Shown here: piece after piece, positions 46,906-58,300 of the stretch
Layout of the letters: each line of letters begins with the position of its first letter
Position numbering within the stretch: position 1 is the first letter of the stretch
Assembly: GCF_038502225.1 (NCBI RefSeq)
Contig: NW_027195376.1
Coordinates: forward strand, 62,001-126,000
Direction of reading: 5' to 3'
Source of the DNA: Cherax quadricarinatus
Taxonomy: Eukaryota > Arthropoda > Malacostraca > Decapoda > Parastacidae
DNA length: 64,000 nt
Translations under genes and position numbers: made by a program
The notes under the pieces: generated by a model
Seen by the model: only the letters and a program-made list of their open reading frames with translations
Database searches by the model: none
What the model was told of the DNA's origin: nothing

Positions 46906-47440
46906 GGACGAGACTACACCTCACAGTCACAAAATCAGTAACATATTTGTTTATTATCATTATCAAGTATTATGTACTGTTCATAAATATATGTGCTATA
47001 TTTTTATACGACAAGCACTGCAGTAGGTTTGTTTATATCAACGTCGGATATGTGGTCTGTAGTTGACCACAAAGCTGTGCATGACTGTTCTTCTGTACTG
47101 GCCACAACTCACAAAGGCCCCACATAAATACGAGGGCCATGCCCTTGCCAGGGTCAATTTAAGATACAAGTAAAGCCCTCAAAAATAACATACGGCCAAA
47201 ACTTTAAAATAAAATCCAACTTCTTAACTCAACCTGGCTCCAGGACATCTTTCAAGCAACTAATTCCCTGGTTACACTATATTTATTATTCAGTACTTGG
47301 TCTGATTCCTGTCCCACTGGTGTTTAATGCATGTCTACTTAAGTGCTGACAGTATACATTTATGGAGTACATTTTTTCACACAGTACAAACATCTTACAT
47401 TTTATATAAACTCTCTTCACATTCATGTAATAATGTATAT
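46906..47440. other. No feature seen
   Basis: This is AT-rich sequence without a recognisable frame or repeat. The right part may hold further diverged RTE sequence, but I cannot align it convincingly. Confidence 0.35.
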
Positions 47441-49075
47441 AAGAAGATTCCTACCCATCCTAAAGCCTCATTGCTCATTTTTGATCCTACTCTCTGTTTT
47501 ACTCTTAATTCTTTCAATAATAATTATACAATACCAGGTATACTCAACTGGCTTATTCCTCTGTAATTCTTGTATTCTCTTTTGTCCCCTTTGGTTTATA
47601 ACAGGAAGTAAGCATGCTCGTTGCCAATCTCTAGATAATTTCCCCTCTTTCATACATTTATTAAATAAAAGCCCAAACTATTCTACATCTGCTTTTTCCT
47701 CGTTCCTAAAAGACGTTATACCTCCCTGGCCAGTGCACGATATCACAGCTTCTCTATCTTCATCGACATTTAACAGTTCCTCAAAATATTCCCTCTATCT
47801 TCCTGACACCTCGAAGTCTCCATCTAATAACTTCTCTTCTCTCTTCTATATTTAATCATTATGTCAATTTGGTCCCAAGGCTTCTTCAATATTTTAGCCT
47901 CACTACTAAAGTTTTTCTTATTTTCAACAAAATTTGTTAACAGCATCTCACCCACTCTCTCGTTTGCTCTCATTTTACATTCCTTCACTACCCTCTTAAC
48001 GTTTCATTTTATTTCCATATACTCCTCCAAAATTTCATTTCTACTTTGTGAAAACTCTCATATGCTAAATTTTTATCTTTTACTACTTACTGTACCTCAT
48101 CATTCCACCAATCTCTTTCCTACCCTCTCCTACCCGCCCCCGTATGTCCACAAAATTCTGCTGTATACTAACAGTACATTCTTAATCTTCCCCCACACAC
48201 TCATTGAATCTCATTGCCTACCTATGGTTTCACTAGCTCATCTTCCTACCAATAGTTGCTTGCATCATAGCAAAACTACGTACTCCTTTAATTTATAAAC
48301 CTTCACCTTTCTCTTACTTTCTGATATCATTCTCTTAATATCCTATCTCCCTTTTACTCCTTTTTACTAAAAAGTGATCTGATATATTTGTTGCCTCTCT
48401 ATAAGCATGTTTATCCTGAAGTCTATCTTCATTTTATCCTCCAATACTTATAAGGTCCAACAAACTACTGTCATTATCTCCTTCACTACACTTTTATTTT
48501 CTTAAAATATGTATTACCTATTACCAATTCTTCTTTTATACAAAATTCAACAAAAGGCCTCCATTGTCATTTACCCCTAACAATACAAAGTTACCTACCA
48601 CACCCATTATAATAGTTTATCCCACTTTTTTATTCTGTCACCTACCACAATTACTCTCCCTCTCTTGGTTAAAAACTCACAAAACACTCACTCAAAGTCT
48701 ACTAAAATTTATCTCTCCTACACTCCTTTCTTCTGCATTGCCTCCGACTCTCATTGTAATCCACATAATCCTTGAATTTATACATTTATATTATCTTATC
48801 TCTCTCTCAGAAACTCCTGACTAAATTCCATTTATTTCTTCTCACTGAAACTCCCCTACCTCTTTCAGCTTTGTTTCACTTAGAAATAGAATATCCAATT
48901 TCTTGTCATACATAATATTGACAATTATATCTTTCTCATCATCTGCACTGCATCCACGCGTACTCTAACATCCCAGCTTAATGAAGCTTTTCTTCTAATT
49001 TTTAGTAATTTATACAAGAGAAAGAGTCACTAGCCCATTGCTCTTGACGCTTTAGTAGACTCTTAATACAAGGAT
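47440..49075 (-). pseudogene. RTE-type LINE copy 4, old and heavily diverged
   Basis: The plus strand follows the same order as 40050-41870 with many substitutions and small indels. It runs from the reverse-transcriptase fingers (near 47450) back through the linker and endonuclease to the 5' untranslated block CTAGCCCATTGCTC near 49033. No long open frame survives. The 3' half of the element (FADD box to tail) is absent. Its divergence contrasts with the near-identical copies 2 and 3, so RTE activity here spans a long time. Confidence 0.75.
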
Positions 49076-49339
49076 GATTCTTTATTTGTATATATACTGG
49101 CGATTGCAAAAGGCGTATATTTGTTAATTTGAGTGTATTTCAATACTGTATGTGTAAGTAAAAATTATTTTCTTGGTGACAGCCAGGATATCAGTGCTGA
49201 CTGACTGCTCGCAGATAAGACAGATTGATAACACTTATCTCATATTAACTTCCAACACAGCTCTTTCTGACCAGTTACTACTCCACCTAACGAAGTCTGT
49301 ATTAGTGGTCGACAGCAGCTATCCCAACTGTTGTAGTTT

Positions 49340-49515
49340 TCACCAGTCACACCTCCAACCGGTGTGGTGCTCATCACTTGGTGTGGTGAAACTACTCACA
49401 CATTCCACCTGGGGTGGTGTTCGACACTCACTCCTCCACCCGGTGTAGTGCTCAACAATTTACTCCAGCACTTGGTGTGGTGCAACCACTCACGCCTCCA
49501 CCTGGGGTGGTGTGA
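49340..49515. repeat. Imperfect tandem GGTGTGGTG / CACCTCC repeat
   Basis: Several loosely repeated units of the type CCACCTGGTGTGGTGCTCA occur, about 40-50 bp apart. The segment precedes the possible exon at 49537 and the CR1-B 5' region. It could be a 5' untranslated region of CR1-B. Confidence 0.45.
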
Positions 49516-49536
49516 GGTGTTTACCGAGACGCAATA

Positions 49537-49612
49537 ATGGTTTTGTGGATAACTGTCATAACGGTACTTGTGTGGATCCTAGTGCCGGCCACTCCACTCA
49601 GTGTATACCATG
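49537..49612 (+). other. Possible first coding exon with signal-peptide-like sequence
   Basis: An ATG in a favourable context (A at -3, G at +4) opens a 25-codon stretch, MVLWITVITVLVWILVPA then TPLSVYH. It is strongly hydrophobic and looks like a signal peptide or membrane anchor. It ends directly at GTAAGAG (49613), a good splice-donor match. I see no downstream exon in this window. The alternative is chance coding capacity inside a repeat, since CR1-B begins close by. Seen: ATG, hydrophobic run, donor. Inferred: a secreted or membrane protein exon. Confidence 0.25.
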
Positions 49613-49739
49613 GTAAGAGCCAGTTGCAACTCACTGTATACATGTAAGATTTTTCTCAGAAAACTGCCCCTTGAATGATATTTTCCTGTATACTGATCAG
49701 TAACTGATCAAATCTCACTTACAACATGTTCTGCATTCA

Positions 49740-50700
49740 TGCCAGTCACACACAGTCACGTCAAAAGGTCAGTGGTCACCTGCGGTCATATCTGCCTAAG
49801 CTCTTGGGAGTTAGCATGGGCTGTTACCAAGCACCATGGCTTGTTGTAGTGTTTTAGAATCTCAGGCTAAAGTGTTGAAGAAGGAGATTCTACTTATTCA
49901 GGAGGAAAATAGGAGGCTGAAGCTTCGCATAGATTAGTTTGGGAGCGAGTGTGAGAAGGATTTAGCTGGTAAGGAAGGAATGGTCACCAGCAGTGATAGT
50001 ATCAGCCGCTTTAAGTGGCAAGTGGTTCACAGTTCAGGAAGAAGGAAGATGAGGTGAGTTAATAGAGAAGATGTGATGGTAGGAAATCGATTCTCTGTTC
50101 TCCAAGACGAGTGTACTTCAGTGGTTAGTGAGGTTGAAGGTACCACTGATTCCCTTGCTAATCAAGGTAAGAATATTTTAATAGTAGGCGATTCTCAGGT
50201 AAGATATGTGGACCGTGCATTTTGTAACACAGACAGAAAGGTCAGGCAGACAGTGTGCCTTCCTGGAGCTGGTGTTGGCGACATAGTCAGCAGGTTGGAT
50301 AATATTATGGCAGGTAATGGGAACAAGCCCATTATCTGTCTTAGTGCTGGGGGTAATGACATTGGGAAGGGCAGGAGAGAGGAGCTGCTGGATAAGTACA
50401 GGTCAGCCATAGAAGTAGTTAGGTCTAAGGGAGGGATCCCAGTCATATGTAGCATCTTGCCTAGAAAGGGAGTGGGCAATGAATGGATGTCTAGGCAATT
50501 GGTATAAATTGCTGGCTAGACAGGTACTGCAAGGAACTTGCAATCCCATTCATTTATAACTGGGACCTATTCTTCGGCAAACGTGATATGCATGCAAAGG
50601 GATGAGGTTCTTCTCTCTGGGGGTGGAGTGGTTGCATTAGCCAATTCAATTGAAAGGGTAATTGATGACTTGTCTAGGAAATTAAACTGATAGATTATAG
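49740..50700 (+). pseudogene. CR1-B copy 3 ORF1: coiled-coil start and SGNH esterase-like domain
   Basis: This copy retains the 5' part lost from the others. ATG at 49836 starts MACCSVLESQAKVLKKEI and a Leu/Glu/Lys-rich coiled-coil-like stretch, ended by TAG at 49935-49937 after 33 codons. Further on, an open stretch (50073-50507) encodes the esterase-like domain: GDSQVRYVDRAF (block I), LPGAGVGDIVSRLD and SAGGNDIGKGR (Gly-Asn-Asp block). The Asp-x-x-His block near 50600 is frameshifted. The left boundary is uncertain by about 100 bases or more. Confidence 0.75.
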
Positions 50701-50702
50701 AG

Positions 50703-53411
50703 GTATGGGTGTCTGTAGGAAACAATCAGGCTGCAGCATTAGGTTAAAACAGCAGTTATTACCGGGATACCTCAGGGATATGTTTAAAAGACAATATTCA
50801 AAATAAAGTTGCTAGTAATGGCAAATCAACTGATCAACAAACAAAGAGAGATAGTATAGGGCAACGAGTGACTAGCTCCCTTAAAGTTTACTATACAAAT
50901 AGTAGGAGTCTAAGAAATAAGATAGGTAATATAGATATTATTGGTACAACAGAGACCTGGTTCAACCTGAAAGATAGAGAAATGCCTTCCGAATGCAACA
51001 TACAGGGTTATAAACTATTCCACACTGATAGATAGGGTCAACAGGAAGGGTGGTGGTGTGGCGATGTATGCCTGAGAAAATTTAAATTGTCTTAGACGTT
51101 ATATAAGATTAGAAACATCGAACACAGAATCTGTTTGGCTACAGTTTCTCGATGGACGTGACAAATTAATTTTGGGTGTGATTTATAGGCCCCTTAAACC
51201 TTGATAGAGAGGGCAGTAAGCTGTTATGGGACGAAATTCATAAGGCATCTAGATATGAAAATGTTGTGATAATGGGAGATTTTAACTTGAGAATAATTGA
51301 TTGGAACAATATGACAGGAAATCTTGAGTCTAGTGACTTTCTTGATACGGTTCAGGTTTGCTGTTTAGAACAGGTTGTGACAGAACCAACTGGAGGAAAC
51401 AATCTGCTTGACTTGGTTCTTGCCAACAAAGATTCACTAATTAATAATCTTGAGGTTAATGATGAACTTGGGAAAAGTGATCACAAATCACTTAGTTTCA
51501 ATATATCATGGAATTACCCAGGTAACTGCAATCAAATCACTGTCCCAGATTTTCGCTTGGCCGACTTCATGGGACTGAAAAATTGCCTGGGTGGGCTAAA
51601 TTGGGATGTCCTGACTATGGGTCAGGTAGGTGATCTTGGTTGCCAATATGACGTTTTTCAGAGTATAGTTCTAGCTGCCCAGACAACTTTTGTTCCGAGT
51701 AGGGAAATTAGATCTAACAAAAATGATCTCAAATTGATGAACAATAGATTAAAACATCTCACTGGTCAAAAGAGAGGCTTATATAGACGTATCAAGAGTT
51801 GATGGGCAATTAAGAAATCAATATATTCAATTAAAGAGAGAAATAAAGAAGGAATAAGAAAAGCAAAAAGGGATTATGAGGCTATGGTCGCAAGGGATTC
51901 GAAAATTAACCCAAAAGGGTTCTTTCAGGTATACAGAAGTAAGATTAGGGACAAGATTGGCCCACTTAAGAGTAACTCTGGTCAGATCACTGACAGTGAT
52001 AAGGATATACGTGAAATTCTTATTACCGACTTCCTCTCAGTTTTCACCCAGGAAAATACTAGCGATATTCCTGAAATAATAGATTATGTAGAACAGGATG
52101 ATAATAAACTATGTACGATTGCGGTAACTAGTGACATGGTCCTCAGACAAATAGAGAAACAAAAACCTAACAAATCCCCAGGTCCTGATGAACTGTTTGC
52201 AAGGGTGTTAAAGGAATGTAAAGAGGAACTTAGCATACCTTTGGCTAATCTTTTTAACATATCACTATAAACTGGCATAGTGCCTGATAAGTGGAAAACG
52301 GCAAATGTAATACCTATTTACAAGGCAGGTGACAGGTCCTTGGCTTCAAACTATAGACCAATAAGCCTTACTTCCATAGTGAGAAAATTTATGGAATCAA
52401 TAATTGCCGAAGCAATTCGTAGCCATCTTGACAGGCACAGATTGATTAATGAATCTCAACACGGTTTTACAAAGGGCGTTCCTGTCTTAGGAATTTACTA
52501 ACTTTTTCACTAAGGTGTTTGAGGAGGTAGATCATAGTAATGAATATGATATTGTGTATATGGACTTCAGTAAGGCTTTCGATAGAGTTCCACACCAGAA
52601 GCTATTGAGGAAACTTAAGGCACGCGGAATAGGAGAATTTTTTTCATGGGTAGAGGCATGGGTGACAAATAGACAGAAGAGAGTTTGCATAAATGGGGAG
52701 AAATCAGAATGGGGACACGTCACAAGTGGTGTGCCTCAGGGGTCAGTGTTGGGCCCATTGTTGTTCACAATTTACATAAATGACATAGATGAGGGAATAA
52801 ATAGCGACATAAGCAAATTTGCTGATGACACCAAAATAGGCCGTCCAATTCATTCTAATGAGGACATTAGAGCACTCCAGGATGATTTGAATAGACTGAT
52901 GCAATGGTCGGAGAAGTGGCAGATGCAGTTTAGTATTGACAAATGCAAAGTTCTAAATGTTGGACAGTTAAATAACCATGCTACATATAAACTAAATAAT
53001 GCAGATCTTAATACCACCGAATGCGAAAAGGATTTAGGAGTTCTGGTTAGCAGTAATCTAAAACCAAGACAACAGTGCATTAGTGTTCGCAATAAGGCTA
53101 ACAGAATTCTTGGCTTCATATCTAGAAGTATAAATAATAGAAGTCCTAAGGTTGTTCTTCAACTCTATATATCCTTGGTTAGGCGCCATTTAGACTATGC
53201 TGCTCGGTTCTGGTCACCGTATTACAGAATGGATATAAGTGCTCTGGAAAACGTGCAAAGGAGGATGACAAAGATGATCCCATGTATCAGAAATCTTCCC
53301 TATGAGGATAGACTGAGGGCCCTGAATCGGCACTCTCTCGAAAGGCGTAGAATTAGGGGGGATATGATCTAGGTGTATAAATGGAAAACAGGAATAAATA
53401 AAGGGGGATGT
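50703..53411 (+). pseudogene. CR1-B copy 3 ORF2: endonuclease and reverse transcriptase
   Basis: This is the most complete CR1-B ORF2 here. Endonuclease: TTETWFN (near 50945), VIYRPL, IMGDFNLRIIDWN (near 51270) and KSDHKSLSFN. Reverse transcriptase: KPNKSPGPDELFARVLKE, YRPISLTSIVRKFMESII, MDFSKAFDRVPHQKLL, SGVPQGSVLGPLLF, SKFADDTKIGRP, then CEKDLGVLVS and RHLDYAARFWSPY. Stops or frame changes occur near 51025, 51075, 51800, 52268, 52480 and 53371. At 53400-53411 the sequence AAAGGGGGATGT is the target duplication of a 235-bp insert. Confidence 0.85.
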
Positions 53412-53646
53412 TGATAAATTAGACACATGTGCAACTCTTGGGTATCTATTCAAGATTGATGGACTGACCACATCGACTCTAGGTTGAGGGACTGATGACC
53501 TCATTTTCCTCCTGTTCTTCAAGATTCTCCTTTGTATGGACTGATGAAGCCACTGTGTGGCGAAACGTTTCCTCATTAAAGATACCCAAGAGTTGCACAT
53601 GTGTCTAATTTATCAACATGTAGGTTCTCTGAACCATTCATCTACA
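53412..53646. mobile_element. 235-bp PLE-2-type insert with 36-bp inverted ends and 12-bp target duplication
   Basis: The insert splits the C-terminal part of CR1-B copy 3. The target sequence AAAGGGGGATGT is repeated at 53400-53411 and 53647-53658. Bases 53412-53447 are the exact reverse complement of 53580-53615 (36 bp). The hammerhead-like motif lies between the arms, next to the right arm. It has no coding capacity, so it must have been mobilised by another element. It shares its core with 45220-45637. Confidence 0.8.
53533..53576 (+). ncRNA. Hammerhead-ribozyme-like motif in the 235-bp insert
   Basis: The core CTGATGA (53541-53547) is followed by a 5-bp hairpin (GCCAC 53549-53553, loop TGT, GTGGC 53557-53561) and GAAA (53562-53565). 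CG and then TT (53568-53569) follow. GGA just before the core (53538-53540) can pair with TCC just after (53570-53572), giving stem I. This matches the order stem I, CUGANGA, stem II, GAAA, minimal stem III, U-H of type I hammerheads. GAAACGTTTC is self-complementary, so a dimeric form is conceivable. An extra A at 53548 is the main departure from the consensus. Confidence 0.55.
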
Positions 53647-53658
53647 AAAGGGGGATGT

Positions 53659-53960
53659 AAACAGTGTGCTGAAAATTTCCAGCCAAGACAGGACTCGTAG
53701 CAATGATTTCAAGTTGGAAAAATTCAGATTCAGGAAGGATATAGGAAAGCACTGGTTTGGTAATAGAGTTGTGGATGAGTGGAACAAACCCCCGTGCTCC
53801 TTTCTTGAGTGCAGGTGACCAGACTGGGTTGGTCATTGGGCTAATTCGGGGGGGGGGGTCTTTGGTCTAATCCGGGGGGGCACATGGACCTGCTACGCAT
53901 GGGTAAGTAGGCCTGTTGCAGTGTTCCTTCTTTCTTATGCTCTTATGTTATGACTCACAT
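53659..53960 (+). pseudogene. CR1-B copy 3, C-terminal end and 3' tail
   Basis: CR1-B resumes after the insert, encoding the last C-terminal residues (KFRFRKDIGKHWFGNRVVDE, near 53720-53780). The 3' untranslated part has two GTCTAATCC-like G-runs (53848-53880) and ends with TTCTTATGCTCTTATGTTA near 53932-53950, an eroded TTCTTATG repeat. Confidence 0.8.
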
Positions 53961-53964
53961 TAGT

Positions 53965-54096
53965 GTTAGATCTTACACAAATAACCCACACTTAGGAAAG
54001 ATCTTACGACGGCGTTTCAGTTCGACTTGGACCATTTACAGTCACACTTACAAAAAGGAGAGGAGGTATTAGGAAAGGAAATAGAGAGGTAGTGGA

Positions 54097-54129
<33 letters not shown>

Positions 54130-54290
54130 GGAGTCAGTCAAAGACCAAGCAAGGAGAGCACTGCAGGAGAGCTAGAGGTCCCCTTCTCTCCTTTCTGTTA
54201 GCGTGACTTTGTAAATGGTCCATATCGGACCGAAACGTCGTCGTAAGCTCCTCTCTATTATGAAAGAGTAATTTGTGTATTGTTCCAGTC
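53965..54290. mobile_element. PLE-3 ends as an inverted pair
   Basis: Bases 53975-54050 are approximately the reverse complement of 54203-54280. Each arm carries the GGTCC...GGACC hairpin followed by GAAACGTCGTCG (in the left arm the hairpin is damaged). The spacer includes (AGT)n at about 54105-54130. The same end occurs once at 19012-19090. The 5' hammerhead core is not recognisable in this family (TTTGTAAAT precedes the hairpin). Confidence 0.55.
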
Positions 54291-54609
54291 ACGGTACTTG
54301 GGCTTTTTGTTATTTAGCGTTAGACCTTCATCTGCATTTCCTGAAGTTCACTCACAGCCTTGGCCATTATATGATCTCTGCTGCCACCAGCATATTATTG
54401 GTGTATTAACCACGTCTTCACTTTACATACAAGCTTCTTCTAACGCGAGTCGAGGCCTTGAATACATATGTGGTAGATGCGATTATGACTGGGAGCCTAA
54501 GTAAGTTAGGGTATCTGCATCCAAAGTATACATATTTTTAATGGCTTAAATATTCAAGCCATTACATGAATGACATTTGACAAAAAATAGAAAGGAATGT
54601 AATTTTATT
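54291..54609. other. No feature seen
   Basis: I see no recognisable frame or repeat. A short open frame at 54280-54504 has no family features. Confidence 0.35.
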
Positions 54610-54790
54610 GATTTATTATTATTATTATTATAATCAAGGGGAAGCTCTAAACCCGTAAGATTATACAGCGCCTGGGGGGAAGTGGAAGATATTCAGGTTT
54701 AATTCAGGGAACTGGAGAACAGATCTAATTCCCTAGATCAAGATCCCCTCACCAGCATCAAGGAACCTTCCTTGAGGAGAATTTTGTTGA
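54610..54790. repeat. Dispersed noncoding repeat, SINE-like
   Basis: The segment starts with (ATT)n (54615-54632) and continues GGGGAAGCTCTAAACCCGTA. It ends with CCCTAGATCAAGATCCCCTC and AAGGAACCTTCCTTGAGG. The last part is also present, reverse-complemented and diverged, near 16480-16550. The order suggests a minus-oriented element whose ATT tail lies at the left. Its class is unknown. Confidence 0.4.
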
Positions 54791-55389
54791 AGCAAATAAA
54801 ACTATGAATAACAACTGACTACTTACTTGTAGTATTAAATTACTCTCTTTGCCGGATTCCACCGAGGCCTCTAACCTCTATCCTCCAGGCTACTCAGCGT
54901 TTATTGTACACACAACTAAATCTCCGTCTTTCAGCTCCAACAAATTTGATTCAGGTTTTACATTGAGTCTGAACGAGAATGAGAATAAACCTCAAAAAAT
55001 CCTGATGGGAAAAACGTGTGAATTGAAGTCACTCTGCCACTTAGTCATACTTTGAAGGAGCGCAAAGTTATGTACTAGTTAGACGATGCTTTGATTCTTA
55101 CATAGGGACCACAAATTCATTTAGGTAGATGCTGATGTTGGGTTGTGTGACCTACCAAGTTTTTCAAAATTACCCAGCATGCACCAGGTCGACCACTTCC
55201 TGCATGTTAACTTGCCTCTTATGACACCAATCAGTCTTATGTTACTTATGATAGTAGATCCTTCACTCTAGAAGGATTATCTCCAATAGTAAAAAAGTCT
55301 TCAACATAAATACAACGTATGCAAAATATATTACAGAGCTGAATGAGTTAACAACCAATGAAAACAAAGGTTCGTTTATTTTTGTACTC
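54791..55389. other. No feature seen
   Basis: This is apparently unique sequence before the minisatellite. An open frame at 54849-55055 has no recognisable domain. Confidence 0.35.
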
Positions 55390-58300
55390 TGTGTATAGCA
55401 AGGAAAGTGTGTGTTTCTACCCAGTGTATAGCAAGGAAAGTGTGTTTCTACCCAGTGTATAGCAAGGAAAGTGTGTGTTTCTACCCAGTGTATAGTAAGG
55501 AAAGTGTGTTTCTACCCAGTGTATAGCTAGGAAAGTGTGTGTTTCTACCCTGTGTATAGCAAGGAAAGTGTGTGTTTCTACCCAGTGTATAGCAAGGAAA
55601 GTGTGTGTTTCTACCCAGTGTATAGCTAGGAAAGTGTGTGTTTCTACCCAGTGTATAGCTAGGAAAGTGTGTGTTTCTACCCTGTGTATAGCAAGGAAAG
55701 TGTGTGTTTCTACCCAGTGTATAGCTAGGAAAGTGTGTGTTTCTACCCAGTGTATAGCAAGGAAAGTGTGTGTTTCTACCCAGTGTATAGCTAGGAAAGT
55801 GTGTGTTTCTACCCTGTGTATAGCAAGGAAAGTGTGTGTTTCTACCCAGTGTATAGCTAGAAAAGTGTGTGTTTCTACCCAGTGTATAGCAAGGAAAGTG
55901 TGTGTTTCTACCCAGTGTATAGCTAGGAAAGTGTGTGTTTCTACCCAGTGTATAGCAAGGAAAGTGTGTGTTTCTACCCAGTGTATAGCAAGGAAAGTGT
56001 GTGTTTCTACCCAGTGTATAGCTAGGAAAGTGTGTGTTTCTACCCAGTGTATAGCTAGGAAAGTGTGTGTTTCTACCCTGTGTATAGCAAGGAAAGTGTG
56101 TGTTTCTACCCAGTGTATAGCTAGGAAAGTGTGTGTTTCTACCCAGTGTATAGCTAGGAAAGTGTGTGTTTCTACCCTGTGTATAGCAAGGAAAGTGTGT
56201 GTTTCTACCCAGTGTATAGCAAGGAAAGTGTGTGTTTCTACCCATTGTATAGCAAGGAAAGTGTGTGTTTCTACCCAGTGTATAGCAAGGAAAGTGTGTG
56301 TTTCTACCCAGTGTATAGCAAGGAAAGTGTGTGTTTCTACCCAGTGTATAGCAAGGAAAGTGTGTGTTTCTACCCATTGTATAGCAAGGAAAGTGTGTGT
56401 TTCTACCCAGTGTATAGCAAGGAAAGTGTGTGTTTCTACCCAGTGTATAGCAAGGAAAGTGTGTGTTTCTACCCAGTGTATAGCAAGGAAAGTGAGTGTT
56501 TCTACCCAGTGTATAGCAAGGAAAGTGTGTGTTTCTACCCAGTGTATAGCAAGGAAAGTGTGTGTTTCTACCCAGTGTATAGCAAGGAAAGTGTGTGTTT
56601 CTACCCAGTGTATAGCAACGAAAGTGTGTGTTTCTACCCAGTGTATAGCAAGGAAAGTGTGTGTTTCTACCCAGTGTATAGCAAGGAAAGTGTGTGTTTC
56701 TACCCAGTGTATAGCAAGGAAAAGTGTGTGTTTCTACCCAGTGTATAGCAAGGAAAGTGTGTGTTTCTACCCAGTGTATAGCAAGGAAAGTGTGTGTTTC
56801 TACCCAGTGTATAGCTAGGAAAGTGTGTGTTTCTACCCTGTGTATAGCAAGGAAAGTGTGTGTTTCTACCCAGTGTATAGCAAGGAAAGTGTGTGTTTCT
56901 ACCCAGTGTATAGCTAGGAAAGTGTGTGTTTCTACCCAGTGTATAGCAAGGAAAGTGTGTGTTTCTACCCAGTGTATAGCAAGGAAAGTGTGTGTTTCTA
57001 CCCAGTGTATAGCTAGGAAAGTGTGTGTTTCTACCCAGTGTATAGCAAGGAAAGTGTGTGTTTCTACCCAGTGTATAGCTAGGAAAGTGTGTGTTTCTAC
57101 CCTGTGTATAGCAAGGAAAGTGTGTGTTTCTACCCAGTGTATAGCTAGAAAAGTGTGTGTTTCTACCCAGTGTATAGCAAGGAAAGTGTGTGTTTCTACC
57201 CAGTGTATAGCTAGGAAAGTGTGTGTTTCTACCCAGTGTATAGCAAGGAAAGTGTGTGTTTCTACCCAGTGTATAGCAAGGAAAGTGTGTGTTTCTACCC
57301 AGTGTATAGCTAGGAAAGTGTGTGTTTCTACCCAGTGTATAGCTAGGAAAGTGTGTGTTTCTACCCTGTGTATAGCAAGGAAAGTGTGTGTTTCTACCCA
57401 GTGTATAGCTAGGAAAGTGTGTGTTTCTACCCAGTGTATAGCTAGGAAAGTGTGTGTTTCTACCCTGTGTATAGCAAGGAAAGTGTGTGTTTCTACCCAG
57501 TGTATAGCAAGGAAAGTGTGTGTTTCTACCCATTGTATAGCAAGGAAAGTGTGTGTTTCTACCCAGTGTATAGCAAGGAAAGTGTGTGTTTCTACCCAGT
57601 GTATAGCAAGGAAAGTGTGTGTTTCTACCCAGTGTATAGCAAGGAAAGTGTGTGTTTCTACCCATTGTATAGCAAGGAAAGTGTGTGTTTCTACCCAGTG
57701 TATAGCAAGGAAAGTGTGTGTTTCTACCCAGTGTATAGCAAGGAAAGTGTGTGTTTCTACCCAGTGTATAGCAAGGAAAGTGAGTGTTTCTACCCAGTGT
57801 ATAGCAAGGAAAGTGTGTGTTTCTACCCAGTGTATAGCAAGGAAAGTGTGTGTTTCTACCCAGTGTATAGCAACGAAAGTGTGTGTTTCAACCCAGTGTA
57901 TAGCAAGGAAAGTGTGTGTTTCTACCCAGTGTATAGCAAGGAAAGTGTGTGTTTCTACCCAGTGTATAGCAAGAAAAGTGTGTGTTTCTACCCAGTGTAT
58001 AGCAAGGAAAGTGTGTGTTTCTACCCAGTGTATAGCAAGGAAAGTGTGTGTTTCTACCCAGTGTATAGCTAGGAAAGTGTGTGTTTCTACCCTGTGTATA
58101 GCAAGGAAAGTGTGTGTTTCTACCCAGTGTATAGCAAGGAAAGTGTGTGTTTCTACCCAGTGTATAGCTAGGAATGTGTGTGTTTCTACCCAGTGTATAG
58201 CAAGGAAAGTGTGTGTTTCTACCCAGTGTATAGCAAGGAAAGTGTGTGTTTCTACCCAGTGTATAGCTAGGAAAGTGTGTGTTTCTACCCAGTGTATAGC

